The notes beneath the pieces were generated by a model, which ran no database searches, was not told the DNA's origin, and was given only the letters and a program-made list of their open reading frames with translations. Position numbers and translations under genes: made by a program. Shown piece after piece: positions 1 to 8,855 of a stretch of DNA of 64,000 nt. Within the stretch, counting starts at the first letter, position 1, and each line of letters opens with the position of its first letter. Source of the DNA: Pseudoalteromonas prydzensis (lineage in GTDB: Bacteria > Pseudomonadota > Gammaproteobacteria > Enterobacterales > Alteromonadaceae); NCBI RefSeq assembly GCF_001661495.1, contig NZ_BDDT01000001.1, forward strand, positions 186,001 to 250,000, read 5' to 3'.

Positions 1-3000
1 GGTTATTTCGCCTAGCATCGTCTAACAAATCTTCAATAGTGCGTTGTTGCTCACTATTTAATGTTACGACACCTATTGATTGTTTTTGTGATTGCTTATC
101 AAGTAAACGTCTTGTAATTTCGTGAACAACGGCTTGTGCTTCTTTAACATTATTTCTGCCTTTACCTTTTGCATATAGACCATTAACTTTATGCAAGGAG
201 ACTGCGGATTTTTTGGTTTCTGATGAGGGATAAGTCACTAATGAGTTTTCGTAATACTTACTATTTGAAAATGCAATAAGAGTCTCGTGTTTGCTGCGGT
301 AATGACCCATAAGCCTTTTAAGTGGTAATCGTGCAGCTAAAGCTTGATCTAAAATAGACTCAAGATCTTCTTCATCAGGGGCATCAGATGTACCAGCTGA
401 GAAAAAATTTGTTGGAGGCATTTGCTTTGGATCACCAACAATAATAACATTTCGGCCTCTTGCAATAGAGCCAACTGAATCCCATGTTGTCATTTGCGAC
501 GCTTCATCAAAAACAACTAAATCAAACCCTTTGAAGTCTGCTGGTAAAAATTGAGCTACTGACAGTGGCGACATCATCATGCATGGTGTTAGCTCTAGTA
601 ATGATTCGCCTAACTCATTGATTAAAGAACGAATTGGAATGTGCCGTGTTTTCTTCTGAATCTCTTTTGCTAAAACACCAAAACGCTGATCATTTTTAGA
701 GTCTTTAATTTCCTTACTAGGTGCTCTATTCGAAGCAAGTGCAATAATATATTCACTGGTTATCTTTGCTATTTTTTCATCTAACTTACAAAAAGCTTCA
801 ATTGTTGCTTCATGGGTTGAAGCTTTAAACTCTCTTAGTATATGACTTTCATCAATCATAAGCGGAGCCAACCAGCTATAATAAGCCAACTGAAATTGCT
901 CAGATAACTCTGAAGATGTTACAACACCTGTGCTTAACGCTTGCTCAACTGTCTTAAGACCAACACTACAAATATCAGCTCGTGCGCTGTTCCACTCACA
1001 CCAGCTTTTTAACTTTGTTTGATTTTTAGTGACTTTAGCTAGTGACTCGCTCAGTTCAACCAAATTTGAATCCAAAGAAACGACAATATTAAAGTCGACC
1101 AAATCTTTTTGTACTTTTTCAAATTTATTATATGCAGAGTTAAATTCACCTAATGCTGAAGCCAACAGTGAATTATCTAAATAATCTCTGCCATCTACGA
1201 AATGTTTATTTATGAGGATAAGAATATTTGTTGGATCATTTGAAAGAGGAAAAACTTCGTTTAACTTAGCTTTCACTAATCGACCAAATTCAGCTATATC
1301 TACTAACTCTTCTGAAGTTGTTGACCAACCTTTCCAAATATTCATATTTTCAAGCTCAGTTACATCTTTAATAATTCCTTCAGCAATATCTTTGGCTTGT
1401 AAGAGAGTCGGTAAATCGGATAAATTATTAAACTTATGAACCCCTAGGCTTTTTGCTTGTCCATTAATCTTCCACTTAGCAAAAACAGTTTTAAACCAAC
1501 TATTACCCGCAGTCTCATACTTTGAGTTCCACTCTCTAATTGGGGCAGTTAATAATAGCTTTTCCGTTATCGAACTACCTTGCTTACTAATTAATTCATC
1601 TAGCTTTTCTTTGCGTGTAGCAATATCTTCAATTAACTGCAATCGTTCATTAAAACCCGACTTCAAAACAAAAGAAATATTACGGGCTTTAGCTAACTCT
1701 TTTAACTCATGTAATGACTGTAAGGCGGACAAGCTGTTACCGATTATATCTGGAGCTTTTAACTCTAAAAGCGCTAAAATAGCATTAAATTGCGTGGAGA
1801 TCCCCTCAAATTCAGTGTTCCATTCACCAATTTTTTGCACAAGCTGACTTTGCCAAGTATTTGACCATGAGGAAGCATTCACACAGGAAAAGCTTGTAGT
1901 ATCAAGTTCATGAACATCATCAAATGCAATCTTAAGCTGTAAAACAGCATTATTTAATGCATCTAGGTCATTTTCTAACGTTTTATCAGCACCTAGTTCA
2001 AGAGGCCAATCTAAGCTGAACTTAATATTATCTTTGTTCAAAGCAAGTTTAGAAATTGCGTCACGAACAGAAATACCAGACTTGGATTTTTTATGAAGCT
2101 CCCTGACATAATCATTTAATTTTTCTTTTTTATTTTTTAGATCAGAAATATACGTAGCCCATGTATGAGGGTTTAAGCCTTCTCTGAACTCCCACGCTTG
2201 ACCCAGTTGATCTAATACGGCTTTTTTGTTCGCTTTATTACTATGTAACTCTAAACAAAGATGATCCAATCCAACCTTTTGCAGCCTTTTATATACTACG
2301 TTCAAGGCCGCCATTTTTTCGGCAACAAATAATACTTTACGTCCTTTACCTATATTATGAGCGATAATATTAGCAATGGTTTCTGACTTACCTGTTCCCG
2401 GGGGGCCTTCAAGAACAAAATCTTGCTCTTTTGCAGACGCATCAACGGCAACTAATTGCGAACTATCACAATTTAGAGGAGTAAAAACTTCAGCAGGATC
2501 TATAGCATCGTCAACTTTATGCAGTTCAACAAACTCTGCTGTTTGAATATACGCTTCTTTCGGATTGTCGACTAAATGCTGAACAAATTGATTTTCTTTT
2601 AAAACTTCTAACCGATCTCTTAAATCTTTCCACATTAAATACTTTGCAAATGAGAAAGAAGATAGAACTAACTCTTCGACAACTTCAAAACCCTGCTGCT
2701 CACTAATTGCTTGTCTAACCTTGTTCCAAATGAAAGGAACATCAACCCCGCTTTCATCTTCAGGTAATTCATCCTTAAATTCGTTTAAGTTAATATCATG
2801 CTCAGATAATAAAAACTCAATCAAAGTAAGATTAAAAATCGGATCTTCACCTTGTACTTGCTCTATATAGATAGGTGCACGTGCACTTTTACGGGTTAAA
2901 TGCACTGGAATTAGTATCAATGGAGCCTTAAAGCTTCGGCTATCGTTTGGGTTTTCCTTCCATTTCAGAAAACCCAGTGCTAAAAATAAAGTATTTGAAC

Positions 3001-4501
3001 CACTTTCTTCTAAATCATTTTTTGCTTTTCTGAAAAGCTCAATCGCACTTTTTTCCACTCGCTTTGGAGGCTGATTAGCTAACAAAACTTTATTTTTCAA
3101 CTGATTTTGAGCGTACTCTTTATGAATTTCTGAACCTGTTTGGAAACGAAATAATTCACTATCACGAGCTGAATCAAAATACGGACTTTCTTGCGTTGAT
3201 AAAAACTTAAACTTTGTTCCATCCGCTAACATATCTTCCATACTAGCAATATCTGGACAATATAATTTAATGGATACCGATTTATCGTTAAAATTTAATA
3301 AACGGTTACGTTTAGTGAGGTCAAGTAACTTTCTACACCATGAATCAATACGTGTCTCGGGACTATCTTCAATTATCCGCTCTTCAGCTCTAACAGGTGG
3401 TAAAGGAGGGATTTCAGGCAAAGTGAGTTCGATACTTAAACTCTCGGATTCACTTTCAATTCGTGCTTCCTCAATTGTAGATAGTGGCTTTATTGATTGT
3501 GATCTTGCCTGAGCAATATCTAAAACCATTACAAACTCTTCTTCTTTATCCTCGTCTAATAATCGACGAGCATGTTCTTTAGATTGCTCAAAGGTCACAG
3601 CTGATGCGTTAGTAACAAGCGTAGTTTCAAACAATACTAAGTCTCTATTATCAAAACGCTTTCTTATATCTTGAGGATCATCATTACAAAGGATGGGGAG
3701 TTTTTCATCGATGAGCCATGCACCAGCAAAGGCATGGCCGTGAGTAATGGCAACAACGGGATTTAAACCCATAGCTTCAATACAGCTGGCAAATAAAATA
3801 GATGAATCTAAACATGCTGCCATCTTAGATTGACTTATATCAACAGCTAAGCGAATTCGTTGGCCCGTTTTAGCAAAACCTTGTGGTGGGCTAACATATG
3901 CAAGTTTTTCCTGAAAAATAACGTTCCAGAGTGCTGCCAACATTAAATAAGGCTTCTCTCTAGTATTAGTCTGATACCCATCAACAGAACGCCCATGACC
4001 GCTATTTTCTAGAACTAAAGCTACCTTTCGGACTATAGACTCTACATATAATCCATTAGGTTTTACAAAAGCAGCGAGTAAATCTGGCTGACGAGTTTCA
4101 CCACCCCAAAAGTTCGCAGGTAATACGCTTACGCTATGCACACTCTCACTTAAGACTTGCCCATCACTATCTACCAATTCAAAATTAAGGTGTAAAAGAA
4201 CTTCTTCTGTTAAACCAAATAATGTCTCGAAAGGAAATTTAAGCTCTTTAAGCGGTAACTTAATTGACTGACCAAAAGTGACTTCATCAATAAGCCATTC
4301 AACCGTAGTTAACCAGCCGTCAATAGCACATAATCTCAATTTAAGGTTTCGATGAACTGATTTGTTATCAGACTCAGGTACCGTGATTTGGATGTCACGC
4401 AGCACTGAATATGCATTTTGCTGAGCAGCTAATGAAAATGTTGAAATAACATCAATATTTAATTCAATTTGATCTAGTTTGCCTGAATCAGTTTCTTCCA
4501 T
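1..4501 (-). CDS. Very large SF1 DNA/RNA helicase (DUF4011/AAA_11-AAA_12 type) with transglutaminase-like domain, 3' end cut by window
   Basis: An open frame of 1500 codons runs from an ATG at 4501 off the left edge, so the C-terminus is missing. By my own translation, residues about 225-265 resemble a transglutaminase-like core: Cys230 in AACLDSS and His256 in GHAFAGAWL. A P-loop GPPGTGKS lies at 699-706, a Walker B-like VVFDEASQM around Asp1332, and GDPKQMPP (Asp1357) follows, all as in UPF1-like superfamily 1 helicases. About 630 mostly helical residues separate the P-loop from Walker B, typical of this giant family. The 5' sequence is AT-rich compared with the core genes. Related giant helicases often sit in defence or variable islands; that role here is inference. 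Helicase identity is secure, biological function is not. Confidence 0.82.
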   Translation of the reverse strand, partial: MEETDSGKLDQIELNIDVISTFSLAAQQNAYSVLRDIQITVPESDNKSVHRNLKLRLCAIDGWLTTVEWLIDEVTFGQSIKLPLKELKFPFETLFGLTEEVLLHLNFELVDSDGQVLSESVHSVSVLPANFWGGETRQPDLLAAFVKPNGLYVESIVRKVALVLENSGHGRSVDGYQTNTREKPYLMLAALWNVIFQEKLAYVSPPQGFAKTGQRIRLAVDISQSKMAACLDSSILFASCIEAMGLNPVVAITHGHAFAGAWLIDEKLPILCNDDPQDIRKRFDNRDLVLFETTLVTNASAVTFEQSKEHARRLLDEDKEEEFVMVLDIAQARSQSIKPLSTIEEARIESESESLSIELTLPEIPPLPPVRAEERIIEDSPETRIDSWCRKLLDLTKRNRLLNFNDKSVSIKLYCPDIASMEDMLADGTKFKFLSTQESPYFDSARDSELFRFQTGSEIHKEYAQNQLKNKVLLANQPPKRVEKSAIELFRKAKNDLEESGSNTLFLALGFLKWKENPNDSRSFKAPLILIPVHLTRKSARAPIYIEQVQGEDPIFNLTLIEFLLSEHDINLNEFKDELPEDESGVDVPFIWNKVRQAISEQQGFEVVEELVLSSFSFAKYLMWKDLRDRLEVLKENQFVQHLVDNPKEAYIQTAEFVELHKVDDAIDPAEVFTPLNCDSSQLVAVDASAKEQDFVLEGPPGTGKSETIANIIAHNIGKGRKVLFVAEKMAALNVVYKRLQKVGLDHLCLELHSNKANKKAVLDQLGQAWEFREGLNPHTWATYISDLKNKKEKLNDYVRELHKKSKSGISVRDAISKLALNKDNIKFSLDWPLELGADKTLENDLDALNNAVLQLKIAFDDVHELDTTSFSCVNASSWSNTWQSQLVQKIGEWNTEFEGISTQFNAILALLELKAPDIIGNSLSALQSLHELKELAKARNISFVLKSGFNERLQLIEDIATRKEKLDELISKQGSSITEKLLLTAPIREWNSKYETAGNSWFKTVFAKWKINGQAKSLGVHKFNNLSDLPTLLQAKDIAEGIIKDVTELENMNIWKGWSTTSEELVDIAEFGRLVKAKLNEVFPLSNDPTNILILINKHFVDGRDYLDNSLLASALGEFNSAYNKFEKVQKDLVDFNIVVSLDSNLVELSESLAKVTKNQTKLKSWCEWNSARADICSVGLKTVEQALSTGVVTSSELSEQFQLAYYSWLAPLMIDESHILREFKASTHEATIEAFCKLDEKIAKITSEYIIALASNRAPSKEIKDSKNDQRFGVLAKEIQKKTRHIPIRSLINELGESLLELTPCMMMSPLSVAQFLPADFKGFDLVVFDEASQMTTWDSVGSIARGRNVIIVGDPKQMPPTNFFSAGTSDAPDEEDLESILDQALAARLPLKRLMGHYRSKHETLIAFSNSKYYENSLVTYPSSETKKSAVSLHKVNGLYAKGKGRNNVKEAQAVVHEITRRLLDKQSQKQSIGVVTLNSEQQRTIEDLLDDARRNN

Positions 4502-4861
4502 GAGAAGTTGTAATCCTTTGTTCTTGCTTGAATAGCAATAGTATATTTAACCAATGTAACTAGAACATTGTAATAGGTCAAGAAACGTGCGACATACACA
4601 CTGAATACTATCTCAAAAAGTAAAAAACAATTAAATTAAGGAAATATTTTTTTGGAATGCAAAAGCGTTTAGGGAAAGCAAGTAAGTCCAAAGTGAATAC
4701 TGAATATTGTGATTTTATATGTAATTAAACGGTTTAAGTCAGTTTTATCAACTACTGACTATCGCCTGAGCTGTGCGACTCCTAAGTGCCAATAGCGGAC
4801 AATGGTACGTTTTGCTAAGGGACAATTACTTGTAAGCTTACGTACGAATTTCAGCAACTTG
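4502..4861. other. AT-rich intergenic region upstream of the helicase
   Basis: This 360-bp gap separates two genes that both read leftward. It should hold the helicase promoter, but I see no convincing operator, terminator or RNA. The part near 4860 (cagcaacttgttatgtg) loosely recalls cassette-end sequences, but no paired integron site could be built from it. Confidence 0.4.
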
Positions 4862-5824
4862 TTATGTGTATTTATACCCAATACGCCGAGATGACAATCT
4901 TTCTCCATTCCCATAAACCTGAATGACAGAATGGTTCTTTGACCCTACAAGAGAGTCGAAAAATACGGTATAAAATTTATCCTTCGTAAACTCCCCAGTG
5001 TCCATATTAAGATCGGCTAAAGTACCAGCTAAATAGTCAGGAATTCGAATTAACTCATCATATTTACCACCCTCAAGCTCTTCTTTCACAGGAAAAATAA
5101 ACTGAGGTTTATGAAGAAGCGTTTTTGTTCCATCTTTGTCACCAACCTCCTGACTCACTTCACTTAAGAATAGAAAGTAGGACAAATCATATATGAATCC
5201 ATCATATCGCTTACTTATTGCATCCCGATCGGAAACCCATTTTATATGTGATGGATTTTTGATTCTGTTCAGATAATAAAATACTAAGCTAACAAATACA
5301 GAAACTAGATAAATCTGACGAGACAGCTTTAAGTTTATATTTTTACTCTTGAAATCTCTTTCAAACTCATATGATCTTTTTATTACGGATACAGTGAATC
5401 CGTCATCAAAACTAGAGTTCTTATCTATTTCAGAAACAAACTCTCTGAAATATGAAAGAAAATCTTCCATATTTTCCTTTGTAGCATAATCCTTCATATA
5501 TTTTGTTTTTCTATCAATCATGAAGGTTATGTGGAATATTACAGGCGAGTTTATATATTGAATGAACCCTTCTGAAACAGTTCTCGTTGACTTTATATCT
5601 TTTGGGGCAAATGCCCGTATGTATTCCTTAATATTTTCAATCTTGTCGTGATTCAACAAGATTGAAAAGCTGACAGTATCACTATTCTTTGTTTTGTCAC
5701 CAAAACAATAGTCTGATACCACGTACCACGCAGCATCATCAGGGAGTTCACTAAACCAACATTCCATCTCCCTAAGAGAGGTTTGTTCAAACGTAGTTTT
5801 AATTGGCTTTGATAAATCCAACAC
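4862..5824 (-). CDS. Hypothetical protein, possibly RNase H-like (DUF3800-like)
   Basis: A 320-residue protein that I do not recognise with confidence. It starts with a short helical stretch, then a strand-rich segment WYVVSDYCFGD (about 33-43). The middle carries a hydrophobic stretch around QIYLVSVFVSLVFYYLNRI and then SDRDAISKRYDGFIYDLSYF. Near the C-terminus it has IPDYLAGTLADLN. An N-terminal YxxSDY and a late D-x-L-A-G pattern recall DUF3800-type RNase H-fold proteins, but the match is weak. It lies upstream of the giant helicase on the same strand, 360 bp away, in equally AT-rich DNA. It may be part of the same island; no function is assigned. Confidence 0.6.
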   Translation of the reverse strand: MLDLSKPIKTTFEQTSLREMECWFSELPDDAAWYVVSDYCFGDKTKNSDTVSFSILLNHDKIENIKEYIRAFAPKDIKSTRTVSEGFIQYINSPVIFHITFMIDRKTKYMKDYATKENMEDFLSYFREFVSEIDKNSSFDDGFTVSVIKRSYEFERDFKSKNINLKLSRQIYLVSVFVSLVFYYLNRIKNPSHIKWVSDRDAISKRYDGFIYDLSYFLFLSEVSQEVGDKDGTKTLLHKPQFIFPVKEELEGGKYDELIRIPDYLAGTLADLNMDTGEFTKDKFYTVFFDSLVGSKNHSVIQVYGNGERLSSRRIGYKYT

Positions 5825-6430
5825 TAGCGAGCGTCCTTACACTAATACACATAATGCTTATTATGTAGACATCTCAGCAATGTGACAATGACGAGATGCT
5901 AAATTTATTTAACGTCCGCTCCTCGCTCAAACCTGCCTATAAACTTTAAGGGTCTAATTAATTCATTCACAACATCCCGCATAAATGTAGATCGCTCCCG
6001 ATGCTGTATTAATTGCAAAAAAAGATATAGTATTGACTCAGTGTTTATGGGTTTCATGTATCAAGCTATTGGTAGCTCAACACGCTGATTCTAAACCCTA
6101 TCAAAAAAAACCAAATAGGGAACGAGAGTACCTCCTCTGTAGCCCTTGCTAAATATGGCTCTGCATTCCAGCCTTGTAAGAAACCATTCCAACTTTGGAA
6201 CAGAAAGAACAACTGGTTCCCAAATGGCAGTAAATAGTGTCACTGTTGCATTGCTGCAAAAGTGATTCTCCGTATAGCGATAAACTAATCTATGCTAAGT
6301 GTTGAATTTACTAAGCACAGCCCTAAGTTCATTACTTAAGCATTTAACTCGCTGCAAATACCATGACGGCTGAGCATTTAGATTTACAGTCGTTATGCAG
6401 CATTTTCTTAACTCGATACGGAAAACAATT
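5825..6430. other. Long intergenic region without a credible gene
   Basis: No coding frame with convincing protein character was found. A short inverted repeat (CCCTAT at 6096-6101, ATAGGG at 6115-6120) is present but lacks a clear U-tract. This is the boundary between the AT-rich left island and the core-like genes to the right. The promoter of the oxidoreductase must lie near its right end. Confidence 0.4.
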
Positions 6431-7462
6431 ATGCAAGCTATCTCAAACAAACAATTTACTCTTAAATCTCGCCCGCATGGCGCGCCAACAATTGATAACT
6501 TTGAACTTAAAAGCGAACAACTGCCGGAACTACAGCAAGGTGAAGTATTACTGCGGACTATTTATTTATCACTCGACCCTTACATGCGTGGCCGTATGAG
6601 TGATGCAAAATCATATGCTGACCCTGTTGAGATTGGCGATGTAATGGTGGGTGCAACCGTGTGCCAAATTGAACAATCAAATAACGACAAGTTTGCAAAA
6701 GGCGAGTGGGTATTAGCGTATACAGGCTGGCAGAAATATGCGATTTCAAATGGTGAAGGCTTAATGCCATTAGGTAAAGAGCCAAGTAACCCATCGTATG
6801 CATTAGGTATTATGGGTATGCCTGGCTTTACTGCTTATATGGGTCTACTAGATATCGGCGCACCAAAAGCAGGTGAAACCGTGGTGGTAGCCGCAGCAAC
6901 GGGCCCAGTAGGCGCAACTGTTGGGCAAATTGCAAAACTCAAAGGTTGTAAAGTTGTCGGTGTGGCAGGCGGTAGTGAAAAGTGCCAATACGCCGTTGAA
7001 AAGCTTGGTTTTGATGCCTGTATTGATCACCGAGCTGATGATTTTGCAGAGCAATTAGCCGCAGCCTGTGATGCAGGGATTGATGTTTATTATGAAAATG
7101 TGGGCGGAAAAGTCTTCGACGCCGTATTACCCTTACTAAATACAGCAGCTCGCGTACCACTATGTGGTTTAGTGTCGCAATATAATGCCACTGAGCAACC
7201 ACAAGGGCCAGATCGTATGGGCGCGCTAATGGGGCAAATTCTCACTAAGCGAATTCGTATGCAAGGCTTTATTATTTTTGATGATTATGGCCATCGTTAT
7301 GATGAATTTGCCACTGATATGCAAAAGTGGCTTAGCGAGGGGAAAATTCATTATCGCGAACATGTAGTAACAGGCTTTGAAAATACCGTATCTGCGTTTA
7401 ACGATATGCTTGACGGTAAGAACTTTGGCAAAACGGTAGTACAAGTAAATAATCCACTTTAA
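6431..7462 (+). CDS. NADP-dependent MDR-family oxidoreductase (CurA/leukotriene B4 dehydrogenase-like)
   Basis: A 343-residue zinc-independent medium-chain dehydrogenase/reductase. The N-terminal GroES-like half contains LSLDPYMRGRMSD, the family's typical opening. The Rossmann half has AATGPVGATVGQIAKLKGCKVVGVAGG (split here: AATGPVGATVGQ then IAKLKG), the nucleotide-binding glycine motif, followed by YYENVGGKVFDAVLPLL. Such enzymes reduce the double bond of alpha,beta-unsaturated ketones or aldehydes with NADPH in the cytoplasm. I chose the ATG at 6431 (MQAISNKQF) rather than an in-frame ATG at 6395, because the family length of about 340-345 then fits. A glutathione transferase follows 41 bp downstream, which suggests an electrophile-detoxification pair. 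Confidence 0.88.
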   Translation: MQAISNKQFTLKSRPHGAPTIDNFELKSEQLPELQQGEVLLRTIYLSLDPYMRGRMSDAKSYADPVEIGDVMVGATVCQIEQSNNDKFAKGEWVLAYTGWQKYAISNGEGLMPLGKEPSNPSYALGIMGMPGFTAYMGLLDIGAPKAGETVVVAAATGPVGATVGQIAKLKGCKVVGVAGGSEKCQYAVEKLGFDACIDHRADDFAEQLAAACDAGIDVYYENVGGKVFDAVLPLLNTAARVPLCGLVSQYNATEQPQGPDRMGALMGQILTKRIRMQGFIIFDDYGHRYDEFATDMQKWLSEGKIHYREHVVTGFENTVSAFNDMLDGKNFGKTVVQVNNPL

Positions 7463-7471
7463 ATTTACCCT

Positions 7472-7493
7472 GCGCAGCTACGGCTGCGCTTTT
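7472..7493 (+). terminator. Hairpin with T-run between oxidoreductase and GST genes
   Basis: GCGCAGC (7472-7478) and GCTGCGC (7483-7489) form a 7-bp GC-rich stem with a TACG loop, followed by TTTT. It ends only about 10 bp before the next start codon. It may therefore be a partial terminator that lowers GST expression rather than a full stop. Confidence 0.6.
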
Positions 7494-7503
7494 AAGGACA
7501 ACC

Positions 7504-8121
7504 ATGATCAAATTACATCATTTAAATAAATCACGCTCAAAACGTATTATTTGGCTTCTTGAAGAGCTAGACATTGACTACGAAATCGTTGCCTATCAAC
7601 GTAATAAAGAGACATTTTTAGCGCCAGACGAACTAAAAGCAATACATCCACTTGGTAAATCGCCAGTGATTGAAGACAATGGTCAAATTATTGCTGAATC
7701 AGGTGCTATCACTGACTATTTAATTTCTCAATACGGTAATGGCAAGTTTGCGCCAAGCCGTGACAGTAAAGACTATATTGATTATCAGCAGTGGCTACAT
7801 TTTGCAGAAAGCTCTGCAATGGTGCCATTTTTACTGAAGTTATTTATTACCAAAGATGGCTGTAAAACTAATTTTATTGCCGACTACGCTGCTCACGAAA
7901 TTGGCAAAATTTTAAGTTATATCAACCTAAAACTAACTGGCAAAAACTATCTAGTAGGCGAGCAGTTAACTGGCGCCGACTTTATGCTGTCTTTTGTGGT
8001 TGAAAAAGTAGCCGAAACTGGCGCTATTAGCCACTTCCCTGAAATTGCCCGCTACTTAGAGCAATTAAAAAGCCATGAAAAGTACCATACAGCAGATGAG
8101 CTAGAAGCAAAATACGGTTAA
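7504..8121 (+). CDS. Glutathione S-transferase family protein
   Basis: A 205-residue cytosolic GST. The thioredoxin-like N-terminal domain (about 1-80) has SRSKRIIWLLEELDIDYEIV, the cis-proline segment GKSPVIEDNG and the glutathione-binding ESGAITDYL (Glu-Ser pair). The C-terminal helical domain includes YLVGEQLTGADFMLSF, the N-capping box region of GSTs. It would conjugate or reduce electrophiles with glutathione. The gene follows an NADPH-dependent enone reductase in the same direction and is closed by a strong terminator at 8143. The specific substrate cannot be inferred. Confidence 0.9.
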   Translation: MIKLHHLNKSRSKRIIWLLEELDIDYEIVAYQRNKETFLAPDELKAIHPLGKSPVIEDNGQIIAESGAITDYLISQYGNGKFAPSRDSKDYIDYQQWLHFAESSAMVPFLLKLFITKDGCKTNFIADYAAHEIGKILSYINLKLTGKNYLVGEQLTGADFMLSFVVEKVAETGAISHFPEIARYLEQLKSHEKYHTADELEAKYG

Positions 8122-8142
8122 GCCCTTACCAGCGCTAGCTTA

Positions 8143-8163
8143 AAAGGGGTGTAAAGCCCCTTT
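8143..8163. terminator. Rho-independent terminator between convergent genes
   Basis: AAAGGGG (8143-8149) pairs with CCCCTTT (8157-8163) around a 7-nt loop. The hairpin sits between the convergent GST gene and the response-regulator gene, so it may serve both strands. Confidence 0.7.
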
Positions 8164-8186
8164 ACGCTTTATATACCCAAACCACC

Positions 8187-8855
8187 TCAATCAACTAATC
8201 GGTAGCCTACCGCCGGCTCTGTAAGTAAATGCTTTGGAGTTGCGGGATTCGCTTCAAGCTTTTGCCTTAGTTGAGCCATATGCACACGGACATATTCAGG
8301 GCGGTTAATATACGGCTCCCCCCATACATGACTTAATATCGTATTGTGAGTAAGCACTTTGTCTTTGTTTTGCAGCATTAACAATAAAATTGCATATTCT
8401 TTTTTGGTAAGTTTAACTTCTTGCTGCGCGAGTGTAACAGTGTGTTTATGTGGATCAATGGTAATATTGCCGCAGGTTAAAGCTAAACTCGTTTGCGTAT
8501 TAGTGCGTAATAACACGCGAATTCGCGCTAGTAATTCATTAGCACTAAAAGGCTTGGTGAGATAATCATTAGCGCCATTATCAAGGGCGGTGACTTTTTC
8601 AACTTCACCATCGCGTGCTGAGAGTACCAGCACTGGCAACTGGCTCCACTGCCTAAGTTCCACCAGCCAATCTTGCCCGTCCATATCTTGTAAGCCTAAG
8701 TCAAGTAACACTAAATCAAAACTTTGTTCGCTTAAAAGCGCAAAACCATCAAGCCCTTTAGCACTCACACTCACTTGATAACCACTGGCAGCTAATAACG
8801 TTTTTAAAAAGCTCTGCAGTGGTAGTGAATCTTCTAAAGCTAAAATATTAATCAT
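8187..8855 (-). CDS. kdpE: OmpR/PhoB-family response regulator, KdpE-like
   Basis: A 222-residue two-domain regulator. The receiver domain (about 1-115) has the acidic pair in ALEDS, the phosphorylation Asp in LVLLDLGLQDMDG, and the Lys in YLTKPFSANEL. The winged-helix domain (about 128-222) ends with YVRVHMAQLRQKLE and the KdpE-like tail HLLTEPAVGYRL. The gene overlaps the end of the KdpD-like kinase gene by 8 bp, so the two are translated together. KdpE normally activates kdpFABC, but no kdp pump genes are visible. The nearest plausible targets are the divergent Trk/Ktr potassium genes. The symbol reflects similarity, not proven function. Confidence 0.85.
   Translation of the reverse strand: MINILALEDSLPLQSFLKTLLAASGYQVSVSAKGLDGFALLSEQSFDLVLLDLGLQDMDGQDWLVELRQWSQLPVLVLSARDGEVEKVTALDNGANDYLTKPFSANELLARIRVLLRTNTQTSLALTCGNITIDPHKHTVTLAQQEVKLTKKEYAILLLMLQNKDKVLTHNTILSHVWGEPYINRPEYVRVHMAQLRQKLEANPATPKHLLTEPAVGYRLVD

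Noticed and set aside
1212..3512. Short plus-strand reading frames inside the left-edge helicase
   Set aside because: They lie antisense to a continuous 1500-codon frame with clear helicase motifs and have no protein-like character.
4800..4880. Integron-like (attC-type) cassette end near cagcaacttgttatgtg
   Set aside because: No paired inverse-core site with the needed spacing and no integrase or cassette array; the resemblance is only a few bases.
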